64,000 nucleotides of DNA from Atherinomorus stipes. Its lineage: Eukaryota; Chordata; Actinopteri; Atheriniformes; Atherinidae. Below the pieces are notes generated by a model. The model worked only from the letters and a program-made list of their open reading frames with translations, was not told the DNA's origin and did not search any database. The DNA is taken from the NCBI GenBank assembly GCA_023101725.1, contig JALJCO010003062.1:496001-560000 (forward strand), read 5' to 3'. Both the position numbers and the translations under genes were made by a program. Shown here piece by piece: positions 36,190-46,994 of this stretch; position 1 is the stretch's first letter, and every line of letters starts with the position of its first letter.

Positions 36190-37840
36190 AATACTAAAAC
36201 CATTTTTCCAACACCTAAAACCCCCCAAAACTACATATTCCACCCCCAATCACATCTATCTAGTGGCCTCTCCCGGGACCTTTAAATGGCATCCATGCCT
36301 CTAGGAAAGCATTTGCCCAAACACCCAAGAGAGGGCACCAGATAACCCCTTCACAATTAACCCCCATATGAAACCATGAACTTTACTAACGATACTCTTT
36401 CACAGGATCTGAAAGACAAAAGACGTGTATTGTTAAATGGTTCAATTATCAATAAAGAAATCTGCATTGTATGTTGAAAGTGCAAAATGTAAATTAAAGT
36501 TTGAACATGCAGTTTAAAGTGCTGTACATTTTTTTATTTCCACAATTCCTGTGACAAAATGCTGCTTCGTCACAGAGCCTGAGGAGTATAAATACTTGCT
36601 AAATACAGCAGCAAATACTTGGGTGTACAGTATGTGCAGTCAAACAGTATCTGCACCACTGCATTTTTACTTCCAAAGACGCACACTCACGATATTTCAA
36701 ACCCTGTTTAGCTGATATTAAATCCCTGTTTAATGTCAGTGTACAATTACCTGGACAGTTGGAGAAATCTAACTGCAATAAACCAGTGCACTAACTTTTA
36801 TTTTAGCATTTATGAAAAACAGGCTACGTAGTAAAAACTTACAGTCGTATAATGAGTCAAACTGCTTGGAGGGATTGAAAGAGCAGGAGTGAGGTGAAGA
36901 CGGCTGGTTGACCAAAAACTCATCTTATCCCCACATGTTTGTAAAAAAAAGTGTATATTGCAAACATGCATATTTGCTGGAAGGTAGTTTTCCTTTTCTC
37001 ATGAACCGATTGTGCTCCTGTCAGACTCTGAATTATTCTAACACTGTAGCTAGTCTCCAGATCATCCAGTCTGAATCTGAATATGAAAAACTAAACTTGA
37101 CTTAAACCAGAAGGGTTTAGACCAGGTTTAATTTTTAGTAGAGTTTTGAGATATTTGTAATCCACACACTGATGACATTGTTTGTTTGTTGTTGTTTTTT
37201 TACTGTATAAAATGGCAATTTTAACAGCAGCATCAGTCTTCACACAAAACTTCATGAGCCTCAAGAAAGTGTTGTTTGGCCATCACAAACACTGAATGAA
37301 TACAATGAGTTTTACTATTTAGGATGTAAATGATATCTTTATAATGATGCGCTGTTTTATTGATGTCACAGATTCTGCCAAGACATTCTGGGATCCCGTG
37401 ATGGATGTGAGCGGATGATTGAAAGCAGTCACATCCATAAATATCAAATCACAGAAAGAGCAAAAACCTCTCAGTCTGATTTTCTTCTTGAGCTCAATCA
37501 GATACTGGCTTGAAAAATTAGAAAATCTGCTCTTTTAACAACAGTCTGCACCACATTCTGGATGTTGAGCTTTGAAATTTTCACATAATGGAAAGAGAAC
37601 TAAAATAATAACTTTGTTTGTATGGGTAAACATTAGGATATAGTATAAATCAGAGCTATTCATCTTTGTACTGTAGGTTTTAGATGTTTCCCTGTTTCAA
37701 ATGAATGGGTCATTGTGTAGAGACTTACAACAAGTTATTGATTCCACTTCATATGAATCAGTGATGAGAGAATTTCATAATACAGTTGTTGTTTTTTTTC
37801 CTGGAGTAGGAACAAGGTAGATTTTCTTATGTAAAATTCA
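36190..37840. other. 1.65 kb non-coding DNA, nothing recognised
   Basis: No termini, coding remnants or RNA genes were recognised. Confidence 0.45.
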
Positions 37841-37847
37841 ATTCAAT

Positions 37848-38225
37848 ATTAAAGACACACAACAGAACTTTTAGCAGTTTTCTCAGTGACTCGCCCCTTA
37901 TCGATGGCTAAACTAGCATCCACCTTGAATCCCACCTGTACTGTGAGCTCACTCCAGCCAGTAAAAGACAGTCTTATCTTGACTCTTGTTCTGTCCCTTC
38001 CTCTTTTTTGTCCTCTCTTCCTTCAGTAATGTTTCCTCGCATTTCTTTGCCGACATGAGGCGCATTCAAAACACCTGCTGTGTTCATATCTGGTTCATAT
38101 CCGTTTGCTAGTAAGTGACTCAGTGCGCAGCCAATAGTCAGTTGCAACGTCACAGCCCCGTCCCGGATACAAAAGTTACATAGTGAAGTTTCTGAGCCTT
38201 GATGCGCCTCTGGGCAGTGACGGCT
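37848..38225. mobile_element. Unclassified interspersed repeat, inverted copy
   Basis: The reverse complement of this segment matches 62945-63325 along its length. Shared blocks include CTGTACTGTGAGCTCACTC, CCAGTAAAAGACAGTCT and a GGGCAGTGAC terminus. There is no coding capacity. The family also appears degraded at 3270-3510 and as a short piece near 45985-46020. Confidence 0.6.
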
Positions 38226-38429
38226 CTAAAATGCACATAATGAATGTTGTGCCATCAAAACGAGGCAGAAACATGTCTTTAAGGTCCAAAAGTTACATCG
38301 GGGGTCTTTTACTATGGGCTGAAAGAGCAAAGTATTTCCGTCATTTTCAGAACTGTAACTGTAACATTGAGGACCTGTAACTCTGAACTCCCTGTGCTTT
38401 CACCAAAGGGTGGAGAAGGGATGCGTTTG

Positions 38430-38960
38430 CACACTAGGTTTTCATGTTGGTCAATTATCAAGTTATTTAAGGGACTAGAGGCAAGATTAAGAAATGAGAC
38501 TCACGAGTGCCGCAACTGGCGCTGCGGGTAACTGCAGCCACCAGCCAAGCCGACACATACACGTGCGCACAAATGGGTACTACGGTGTTGCTTACTACGC
38601 TGATAAAGTCTTTTTGTTCATAGTTTCACTTTTTAGTGTCTTCCAGTAGATCTGGATCGTTTGCTGACGACAGAAGAATCCATAAACCCCTTGCAGTGTT
38701 TGAATTTACCGCGACCATCTCCTTCCTGGATCAAAACTGTCGGGGACATGTACGCAGCGTCAATTTCCATCACAGACGCAGGACAGTGCGGGAAATTCAG
38801 CCACTGAACTTTCTCTCAATGAGAAACCATTGCATCTCACGTAGTTGCAGGATAGGTCTGTTGTGATGGTCGGGGGAAATGATGAGGTCCAGGCCCAGGC
38901 AAGCGGACATCTGTATACTTTCTGCTGAAGTCCAGTGTAGATCATCCACTTCTACTGCAA
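38430..38960. other. Unassigned CpG-containing segment
   Basis: This stretch is GC-richer than its surroundings and has short frames on both strands without family resemblance. It may be an old repeat, but no termini were found. Confidence 0.3.
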
Positions 38961-39039
38961 CAGATTCACTGCAATATTTTTTGGGTTGATATTCCTAGGG
39001 TCTAGCAAAACAGCCTTGCTTCTTGCTTGACTTTGTACT

Positions 39040-39850
39040 GTACAAATGTCTTTTCATGTAGCATTTATTCAACATTAGTCACATTACAAAAACGAGCAGT
39101 GCCGATCATTCATAAAGTTGGATTTCTTGAATATGCTCATAATCTGTTTATTCATTCAATGATATAGTTAAACATAATATATTAATAATCATATACAAAG
39201 CATTCAACAACTTATTACTAATCAACCTACAGCAGCTCTTCAAAATAAAAGACAGAGCTCATAATTTTAAAAGATATGGAATTTTACTAAAGTTCAAATT
39301 ACTCATAAAAGTTTTAGTGTATCTGTATGTGGGACTAAACTTTGGAACAAACTAGAAATACAACACAAGTAATGTCAAAATATTCATAGATATCAACTGT
39401 CTGGTCACAATATATAGGGGGTGGGTCTTGAATCTACATCAATACTCGTGTTAATGTGCTTTTTTTGTTTCCTTACCATTGTTGGTGTATTGTCCATTAC
39501 CATTGTTGAAGAACTGAATGTCTTATTTTCAATCATTGTTTATATTCACCAGTACTTACCATTGTTGGCATGGAATTTTTGTTGCAATGTTATGGTTATT
39601 TGTTGCATATTGTAATGTCATTACGATCCTAGTAGTTTGAGTCATTTAGGACAAATTCCTGTTCTTCTATGATTTATTGCTCTAATTTTGGTCAATATTT
39701 TGTATTTTCCTATTAATTTTGAAGGAAGCATGATGTTTGTGATTCATATGGAGAAATGGGGTGGGATTTAGTAAGTTCTCTTCTTCCCACTCCCTTTCAA
39801 TCATGATGAATCAATTTTGTTTTTTATGAATAAATAAATTAAATAGAATA
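39040..39850 (+). pseudogene. LINE 3' end (jockey-type superfamily), 5' truncated
   Basis: The plus strand encodes, with frame breaks, a C-terminal block like LFKIKDRAHNFKRYG ... VGLNFGTN, the usual last residues of one class of fish LINE proteins. A 3' UTR follows with TGGGGTGGGATTTAGTAAGT and CTTCCCACTCCCTTTC, then an AATAAAT-rich tail. The 3' UTR wording resembles the minus-strand LINE at 58060-60115. Confidence 0.6.
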
Positions 39851-40304
39851 AAAATAAACTTTCAGTTTATGCATTTGAATGGAAAAATAAAAGAAAAAGC
39901 TAGGGAACATATCAAGCATGGTTGCTTAGCATGCAGATAGTATAGTATGTAAATAATTGTGCTGCAAAAAATAACCATTGATCAGTTCTCATGACAACCA
40001 CTTTCATGAGAGCATGAGGTGATTTTTGAATAAATTTTCTGGAAACATTTTCTGGCCTGAGTTCATGTAATGATGGGTCAGCTGTGATGACTTTAGGGAA
40101 TTTGCATAATGACAAATCTTTGGATTGCGTACTACATAAATTCAAATGTTTACTTGAATAGTTTAGATGTTTTCTTTTAAAAGAGTATTTAGATTGCTCA
40201 TGAAGGCCTGAATTAGAGCTGGCGATACAGGAAAAAAAAGCAAATTGATATTAAAAAACACATTGAACAATATTGATATTGATAAGTATAAAAATATTTT
40301 AAAT

Positions 40305-41080
40305 AGAGATGGGACTCTATTAACAAAATTGATCAAATTCATTAGAGGTTTTTTAGTTAATTAATCTTGATTAATTTAATTTTAATTTCAGAAAAATCAG
40401 AAAAATTGCCCAAAAAGTAATATTTTCTTCATTTGAATGGATTCTAGTGGATGACAACAGACACAGACATTAATATTGTAAACTCCAGCTCTATTATTGC
40501 GTGAACAAATGTATTTAATTGTATTTAAACCGAAAATTAAAGTTTACCATTTTAATTACTTTATCTAACTATTAAACTGTCTGTTTTCTAATTCTAACGG
40601 TGGGCATTTTGAAGGCATGAGGCTAACAATGCAACCGTGATGGCCACCACGAAAGAGTCAAAGTAGGGGAACCTACATGTGCTCTGTAGTTTGAGGCAAG
40701 TATACCCAGCTGCAGCCGCAGACCCAGAGGCATGATGTGAAAATGTGCGTAGCTTGTAGTGACGTAGGCGGATGGTCGTTAGGGTTAGGGGAGGGGTTAG
40801 GGTTAGGTTCCGCTCATACGGTGGGCGTGGTTTGTAGTGGCTCCGGCTGCAGCTTGGTGCTACTCATTTGAGGTGGTTTGAGAGGGGCGGGGCTTGGACA
40901 CAGAGCTTGGGTCTGCGGTTGTGATTGGTTGGGAGGAAGTAATGATTGTAGTATTAAGCTACATGATAGGCTGTAATGAAAAATAAAACTTTCTTATTCT
41001 ATCAATTCCTCTTTTTTTTCTATCCTAGACACGTCTTGATCAATAAATTGTAATCTAATTATCGCCCGACCCTACCCTGA
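40305..41080. mobile_element. hAT-like MITE family (copy 2), interrupted
   Basis: Bases 40305-40600 match 32640-33010. At 41030-41080 the words GATCAATAAATTGTAATCTA and ATCGCCCGACCCTACCC look like the opposite terminus of such an element. The intervening 40600-41030 contains a separate inverted-repeat segment. No clear target duplication was found. Confidence 0.45.
40705..40921. repeat. Inverted repeat with TTAGGG-like core
   Basis: CAGCCGCAGACCCAGAG at 40713 is mirrored by CTTGGGTCTGCGGTTG at 40906-40921, and GCTGCAGCC words add a second inverted pairing near 40843-40860. Between them lies TTAGGGTTAGGG, GAGGGG, TTAGGGTTAGG (40779-40807), four telomere-type units in one orientation. Confidence 0.55.
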
Positions 41081-42425
41081 ATACAGTGAATATGGTATAT
41101 TTGCATGTTGTTTCCGCTCTCAATCGGATTGGTTATTGATCCATTGAGCCATGAAAAGGTGGATGCAGGGATGAACTGTTTCAGCACTGCCAAACATTTT
41201 CATGAAACCAGCCATAAAAAGAGACAAGCGGGAGAAAATGAAGTTCACAGCACAGAATAAAAAGCTGGAAGGAGCATTTTCTGTCAGTAGAAGCTAATCC
41301 TAAGGATTGTTAAATTAGATTGTTAAACTTAGTTTTGCATACAAAACAAATTTAACAGAAAATGTTTTATGTCAGCTGTTTTGGAGCAGGAATATGGAGA
41401 TTACAGATTATCAAGCATTTGCTGTCACATATGGTGAATATGAAGGTTAGGAACTGAACTGTCCTCAACGCATGGTATGTGTGTGTGTCCTTTCCTTGCA
41501 GATGTCCTTGTCAAACAGAAGAATCTTTCCTTTATTCCATTAGTGGTCCTTGAGTGCTTTTTTGAAAAGATAAGAGAAATGCTCTCCTGCCAGCCCCCCC
41601 CCCACACCCACACACACACACACACACAGATACATATAAATCCTACTTCCAGTATATGTGAAGCATCTCTGAAGCTGTCCAAGCTGCAGTAGATCAAATA
41701 CAACAAAAATTCGACATCTGCTCTGCTTAACCAAACAGAAGAAAACGTTTCATATACAACACCTCATCTCATATTTTTTTCTGAACATGTTTGAATATGA
41801 AATGTCTAACACCAAATGAACGATAAAGCCTTGATCACTGAGAAATTAGAATCCATCAAGTAAAGACATGAAAACCTGAATATTTTTTATCTGATCAGTT
41901 AAATCTTCTGTTAGAAATGAACATCATAAGGAATTGCATTGTGTATCTCAGATTTTGGGGAACAAATGTCTAATTTAACTTTCCAGTTCATTTATAATCT
42001 GCCATCTTACGAAACGAAATTAAGGGAACTTTACAGAAAGTAAACATGCTCAGTTCAAGTCCAAATAAATGCAGGTCAGCTTCGTCTATTACAGTCAATC
42101 CTATTCATTCATTTAATTATTAAAATTATTTTTGTAGCAATTTTTATTACTATTGTGTTGTCATTGTTTTAGTAATTTATTTAAGCATTATTCCACTTTA
42201 GTCCAGTTCAGTGTAATGTTTCTGTTTAATCAAAAATGATACAAATAAAAATAGATTAACGTAAATAGAATACTATCATTTTCATATACCAGATTCTACT
42301 TTTGAAGTTTTAAATTTACTGCATATTGTGACCAAATACACCTGTGATTCAGACACATTTTTCTAGTCTATTTCCTTATAGCACACATACATATGAATAC
42401 AGACATCTTTCTCTCTTGTTACAAG
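41081..42425. other. Non-coding DNA with a CA microsatellite
   Basis: A (CA) dinucleotide run lies at 41609-41628, preceded by a C run. No element or gene was recognised. Confidence 0.5.
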
Positions 42426-42429
42426 GTTG

Positions 42430-42850
42430 AGTGTCTGTTATTTGTCTCACTGTGCTCTGGTTTACATTTGCAGCCGTTTTAATCTAATCTGCAATGCGTG
42501 CTTCTGTATGTATGGAAATGAAGCGCCTATCCTCCCGAAAGCTCTCAGTCACAGTTAAAAATGGATTGTAGTCCCGCTCGGCCTCGTCTCCCCCGTTACC
42601 TCCCAGAATAAGCTGTGCGGCTCAATCTGCCATCCCATCCTATTTCACCCCGGCTCCATTCAGCTCTGGCAAATATTGGCGTAGCAAAATGACACCGGGC
42701 GCTCTGTGAGCGGAGCAGGGGGAATCTGCTTCAAATAGAAATGCTGTTCTGGTTCGCCAGGGCCAATAAATGCGGAGGATTTCATCTTGGTTCATGCAGG
42801 GCAGTTAATCAAATAGATGGAAGGGCAACTGTGACAAAATAGGAAGACAA
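42430..42850. promoter_or_regulatory. Candidate conserved non-coding element upstream of the cplx2 exon
   Basis: This segment is non-repetitive, evenly GC-balanced and unlike the AT-rich surroundings. It has words such as GGCCAATAAATGCGG, CAGTTAATCAAATAG and CAAATATTGGCG that resemble homeodomain and nuclear-factor sites. It lies 1.8 kb upstream of the start-codon exon. No open frame or splice pair makes it an exon. Enhancer function is inference. Confidence 0.3.
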
Positions 42851-43422
42851 TATTCAGGTTGTGGTTCTTGTTGTGATCACTGTCAGATTAAATCTAGATT
42901 TTAAAAACTAACTTAAAATTTAAAATTACATTTTTTCCCTTAATTTCATTCTGCTGCAGACCGTTTCTCTTCCTTTGTTTTCATTTTCCTTATTGGTACT
43001 AAATAACTCAAATGTTGATCAGTTTTTGGAAACTGTAAAAGTTTGGACAAAAAGAAAAATATAATTCATTTGGATCACATCATGTACTTATGAAGAAAAA
43101 AAGAGTTAAATATTAACAAAAAAAAACTCCATTATGGCAGTTCTAAAGATGCAATAACAGTCATGAGAAAAAGTGAAAATGTATTTGTATTGCACTTTTT
43201 TCATAAATGCCATAAAGTTATTTACATACCAGCTAAAAGGAAAACAAACAAACAAAAAACACACAAAAAACCCAACATAAAACTAAATTTAAGTGCAGCT
43301 TTTCTATCAGTAATGGCAAATAATAATTAGCAAGAATCATAACAGTCATGTAAAATGGAGAACAGCTCTCTGAGAAGCATGGCTTATACATTATAAGTTA
43401 TTTAAAAAATAAAATAATTATA

Positions 43423-43454
<32 letters not shown>

Positions 43455-44642
43455 ATAATAATAATAAAAATAAGAATAAAAATAACGTTGAAGATAGTAG
43501 TAGTCGTAAACTACTTAATTCTAGTCTTCCTCGCTGATTAAAAAATACTTCAATTTCAAATTACATCAAATGGAATTGAATTAAATTAAATTAGCAAAAT
43601 TTTTGCAAAAAGCAAAACCCAGTAATAAACATGTAATTCGTGCATTACCAAAGGCCCACCCAGAAAAGGAAGTTTCAAGGTGGGATTAAATCATGACTGC
43701 CACGTGCCTGAGTTTAATAGACAAGGAGTTTCATATCAGTGAGGTTTTAAAAGTCTAATCTCCAGTTTTCACAAACATAGAAGGGGAGCTTCCTTTGGTA
43801 GTTGTTAAAAAGACCCAAACACTTCAAGTTTTAGTTCCTGCTGCATCCTGTTAACATCCTGCTGATCTGCATCAGTTCTTCGGGAAAGCATCAATACTTT
43901 CACGTTTTAAACACCTTGTTAGACATTACCTCTTTCTTTGTCTTCTTTTCTTGGTATCAACACAACACTGTGCAGCACAATCAATGAGTTAACATCCTTC
44001 AAATATTACTTTATACCTACCCTACTCCTGTAACGGTGTTGTCGACCTGTGATGATTGTTCACACCAAATGAACAGCAATTAAACAGAATAACATACAGA
44101 ACATCTGGATTACATGTATTAGGAGAGCTGGCAGGAGCTTCTAAAAGTGAAACCAGATTCTCATAGTATATGAAATATGAATGAACCAATGTGGATTTTT
44201 TTTTTCTCCTGGTTGTAGAGAGGATTTCCATATTTTTCCATCTTTAATGGGTTTGTGTTTTTGTGCAGCATTTCCAGTGGATACCAGCTTACTTTCTCTT
44301 GCATGTTGAGTGTTTTGGGAAACAGAAACATCTTTTTCTAAACATTTTTGAATCAAATATTTACAAAATTATATAATTTAGAGGTGAGTGATCTGCTTGT
44401 AGTAAGTTATAGAAGTTACTCAGTAAAAAGCCTCAGTATTGATCACTATTGATGCTGATGATCTCAGACGGAGATTCCTCTCACAGGCAAGACGGTAGAG
44501 AAGATCTCATCATCTGTTGATTTCAAGTCGGTGCTGTTTAAAGCTGCTTGATGCTGGTTTTGATCTGAGATCTGCTTTTGCGTTTAATGTGCTGCAGTGT
44601 AGATAATTCTCAATGTTTTTTTTTTTTATTTCTATCCAACAG
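42851..44642. other. Probable intron upstream of the cplx2 start exon
   Basis: Mostly AT-rich DNA with an ACT/AAT microsatellite at about 43424-43466. The final bases form a polypyrimidine tract (TTTTTTTTTTTTATTTCTAT then CCAACAG) ending in the AG acceptor at 44641-44642. A TTGAT-like branch region cannot be fixed by eye. Confidence 0.6.
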
Positions 44643-44779
44643 GGTCACTAAAGACACCCAACATCACATCAGAGGAAGACGGGAGAGAGAGGCGGATCGA
44701 GACATCTTCAGGCTCGGTGGCTACATGCTTAGCGATCTTTGACTTTAAAGGGGAACATCTGAACTAGACAGCAGGAATC
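44643..44779 (+). other. cplx2: cplx2 5' UTR part of the start-codon exon, with a 5-codon uORF
   Basis: The 137-nt leader runs from the acceptor to the start codon. It contains one upstream ATG at 44725 that opens a five-codon frame (MLSDL) closed by TGA at 44740-44742, 38 nt before the main ATG. Such a uORF could modestly lower or tune translation; this is inference. Confidence 0.7.
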
Positions 44780-44810
44780 ATGGATTTTGTAATGAAGCAA
44801 GCTTTAGGTG
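44780..44810 (+). CDS. cplx2: Complexin-2, first coding exon (31 nt)
   Basis: The exon encodes MDFVMKQALG plus the first base of the next Gly codon, then a consensus donor GTAAGT, giving a phase-1 intron. MDFVMKQALGG is the N-terminus of vertebrate complexin-2; complexin-1 has Glu at position 2, and complexins 3/4 start differently. The start context is strong (A at -3, G at +4). Complexin is a small cytosolic presynaptic protein of about 134 residues that binds the assembled SNARE complex and clamps and promotes calcium-triggered vesicle fusion. This N-terminal segment helps activate fusion. The central SNARE-binding helix lies in later exons, not found in the following 19 kb. Which teleost paralogue (a or b) cannot be told from this exon. 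Confidence 0.88.
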
Positions 44811-45289
44811 GTAAGTACTCAGTTCCTCCAAAGAATGCTTTTCACTCCTGAAATATATCTGAGCTGGAGATGATTTTCACATACATGTGATCCGCAGAAG
44901 GAGCGTTCATTTTCTTGTGTACGCTCCCACATCTTGACTGCCGGACAGATGAACATCAGGATCCATGTGACCACATAGATGTGGAAACTGGAAATGTGCC
45001 TTTCTGAGGCTGCCTGTTGTGTTGAGACTAATCTGTTTGTTCCTGTCTGCATGACTGGACATGTCTTTGGTTCTTTCCTTATTAAATGGTTGAGGACATG
45101 GTTTTGTGACGTTTTCCTGTTCAGTCAAACACACAAAAAAAATTTTATTAGGAATTTTCCCATCATGTTTTCTTGTGAAATGTGTAGAACATGAATATGA
45201 AATAGAGGATTCTGACACCTCCAGGTAGAGTCCCCAGTAATCACCAACAGTGTTGTATTCTGCTGTTTTGTCAGGAATCTTGGATTTAT
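44811..45289. other. Start of the cplx2 intron that follows the first coding exon
   Basis: Opens with the donor GTAAGTAC. No element or conserved patch was recognised before the A-rich tract. The intron is inferred to continue to the end of the window because no next exon (starting with a Gly-Ala-Thr-Lys-Asp type sequence) was seen. Confidence 0.6.
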
Positions 45290-45366
45290 ATCAGGAACAA
45301 AAAAAAGAAGGAAAAAAAAAAAAAAGAAAAAAGAAAGAAAAAAGAAAAAAGCCAAAAGAAAAGGAG

Positions 45367-45428
<62 letters not shown>

Positions 45429-45520
45429 AAAAAAAAAAAAAAAAAAAGAAAGGGAAAGAAAAAAAAAAAAAAAAGGGGGGAGAAAGGGGGAGAGAAGGGA
45501 AAAAGAAAAAAGGCTTAGAG
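45290..45520. repeat. Poly-A/purine low-complexity tract
   Basis: A runs interrupted by G, with an uninterrupted run of about 59 A at 45367-45425. Lys-rich and Phe-rich frames here are artefacts. It resembles the tract at 1262-1672. Confidence 0.9.
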
Positions 45521-45674
45521 GGTAGCTTAACAATAGTTTTCAATGCATCAGTTTTTCCATGAAAATCCAGTCTTGTGTGGAGTTTGTAACTTTCCTCCAC
45601 TTCCCCTTCAGCCACTTTAGACATTGTTACTGGAGCATTTGTAAAGACTCCATAATTTGCTGTATCGCTGTCAG

Positions 45675-45790
45675 TGTTAAAGTTCATCATCATAATAATA
45701 ATCATGTATTTTATTTAAAAGCACCTTTCAGAAAACTCGAGGACTCTGTACAAGAAAAAAACAATGACAAACAGACAACAAAGGAATAAA
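45675..45790 (-). mobile_element. LINE/SINE 3' tail, minus strand
   Basis: On the minus strand it reads CTGAAAGGTGCTTTTAAATA then AAATACATGATTATTATTATG, matching the CTGAAAGGTGC-TATAAATAAA-(ATT)n tails of L2-like fish retroelements. Confidence 0.4.
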
Positions 45791-46133
45791 ACAAAAATAG
45801 ATCAAATCAGCATGAAAAGATGCAGGGGACAGTGTAGTTGACGCAGGGTGATAGGGTGTGCACACTCATCTCTCAAACTTGACTGGAAACCAAAGGCCCA
45901 AAACGTAATTTTTTTACCTTTTTAATATTCGTGTCTGCCTGGTTTTGATGGCACACCAACATTCATTTAGCACATTTCTTTAGCCATCGCTGCCCAGCGG
46001 CGTCCTGAGGCTGAGAATTGCCACTGAGAATTGCAGAAGTTCTGTTAGGGTTGTCAGAAATACTGATACTCCGAAAAGTATTGACGCTCAAACGCTGTTT
46101 CCGGATACAATACTAATCTGCCATGGTATCAAG

Positions 46134-46927
46134 TAGGGCTGTGCAATATACTGATATGATATCTCAATATGATATTTACATGAGAGAGATATTATATTTA
46201 CACATATCGTTATATCGTGGTATTACTTGTGCAAACTTTTTTGCTTTATTTTTTTGTAATGACCCGGCTGCGCCTCGACTGACTACAAAGGGGTCACCTG
46301 ATTATTTAATAAGGGTAGGATAAAATATCAATACACTGAAATTTCGCAATATTTTCATATGCAGATACCATATCTATATTTAGAAACATGGTATAGATCT
46401 ATTTTACTAACGAATCTCATGAGATTTCATGAAATATTGTGAGATTTTGTAACAGAATGATGAAATCTTGTGGTATTTCGTGAAATCTCATGAGATTTCG
46501 TAACAAAATGATGATATCTCGCAAGATTTCATTAGTAAAATAGATTGATACCACGTTTTTAAATATAAATATGGTATCGGCGTATGAAAATATTGCAATG
46601 ATTCAGTGTATCGGTATTTTTTCCCACCCCTGTTATTTAAACTGTCTGGAAGACAATCCTCCCCAAGACTTTTACAAAGAAATCATAAAAAACAGCCAAC
46701 TATCTTTAGTTACTTTGATTTAAAAAACATTTCTAACCAGTGTTTTATCAGTTCCATCACTGCAGTGGAGCAATACCTTTAAGCTAAACATGTTTCAGTA
46801 CTAAAAAACAGCTGTTTGACATGAAACTTTCAGACAAATTAGGGTAAAATTACCAGTATATATTGTATACCGTCTTCTAAAATAAATATATTGTGATATG
46901 ATATTTGGTCCATATCGCCCAGCCCTA
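46134..46927. mobile_element. hAT-type MITE with perfect 8-bp target duplication
   Basis: GTATCAAG flanks both sides (46126-46133 and 46928-46935). The ends are TAGGGCTGTGCAATATACTG and, on the other strand, TAGGGCTGGGCGATATGGAC, a widely seen fish hAT terminus. The interior is interrupted by another hAT MITE at 46310-46632. No transposase. Confidence 0.9.
46310..46632. mobile_element. Foldback hAT-type MITE nested in a hAT MITE
   Basis: TTATTTAA occurs on both sides (46302-46309 and 46633-46640). The right end CAGGGGTGGGAAAAAATACC (other strand) pairs with the left TAAGGGTAGGATAAAATATC. The arms stay complementary for about 110 bp, up to ATCTATTTTACTAA. The centre carries several ATCTCATGAGATTTCGT-type short repeats. 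Confidence 0.8.
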
Positions 46928-46994
46928 GTATCAAGCGCCCATCGGCACGCAGTTAACAGACAGAAAGACAGCGTCCGACCGGCAGACAGGCAGA

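Larger units (their letters stand above)
45985..46990. mobile_element. Outer, decayed hAT fragment hosting nested insertions
   Basis: TAGGGTTGTCAGAAATACTG near 46046 followed by GATAC words resembles a fish hAT terminus. Its sequence is split at GTATCAAG by the element at 46134-46927 and resumes with CGCCCATCGGCACGC. No right terminus is clear. The first 35 bp (CGCTGCCCAGCGGCGTCC) resemble the end of the unclassified family at 62945-63325. Confidence 0.4.

Noticed and set aside
42430..42850. Upstream 5' UTR exon of cplx2
   Set aside because: No convincing acceptor/donor pair or core promoter could be defined; kept only as a candidate regulatory element.
45250..45705. Lys-rich and Phe-rich frames near the cplx2 exon
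   Set aside because: They arise from the poly-A tract and are not continuations of the exon, whose donor site is intact.
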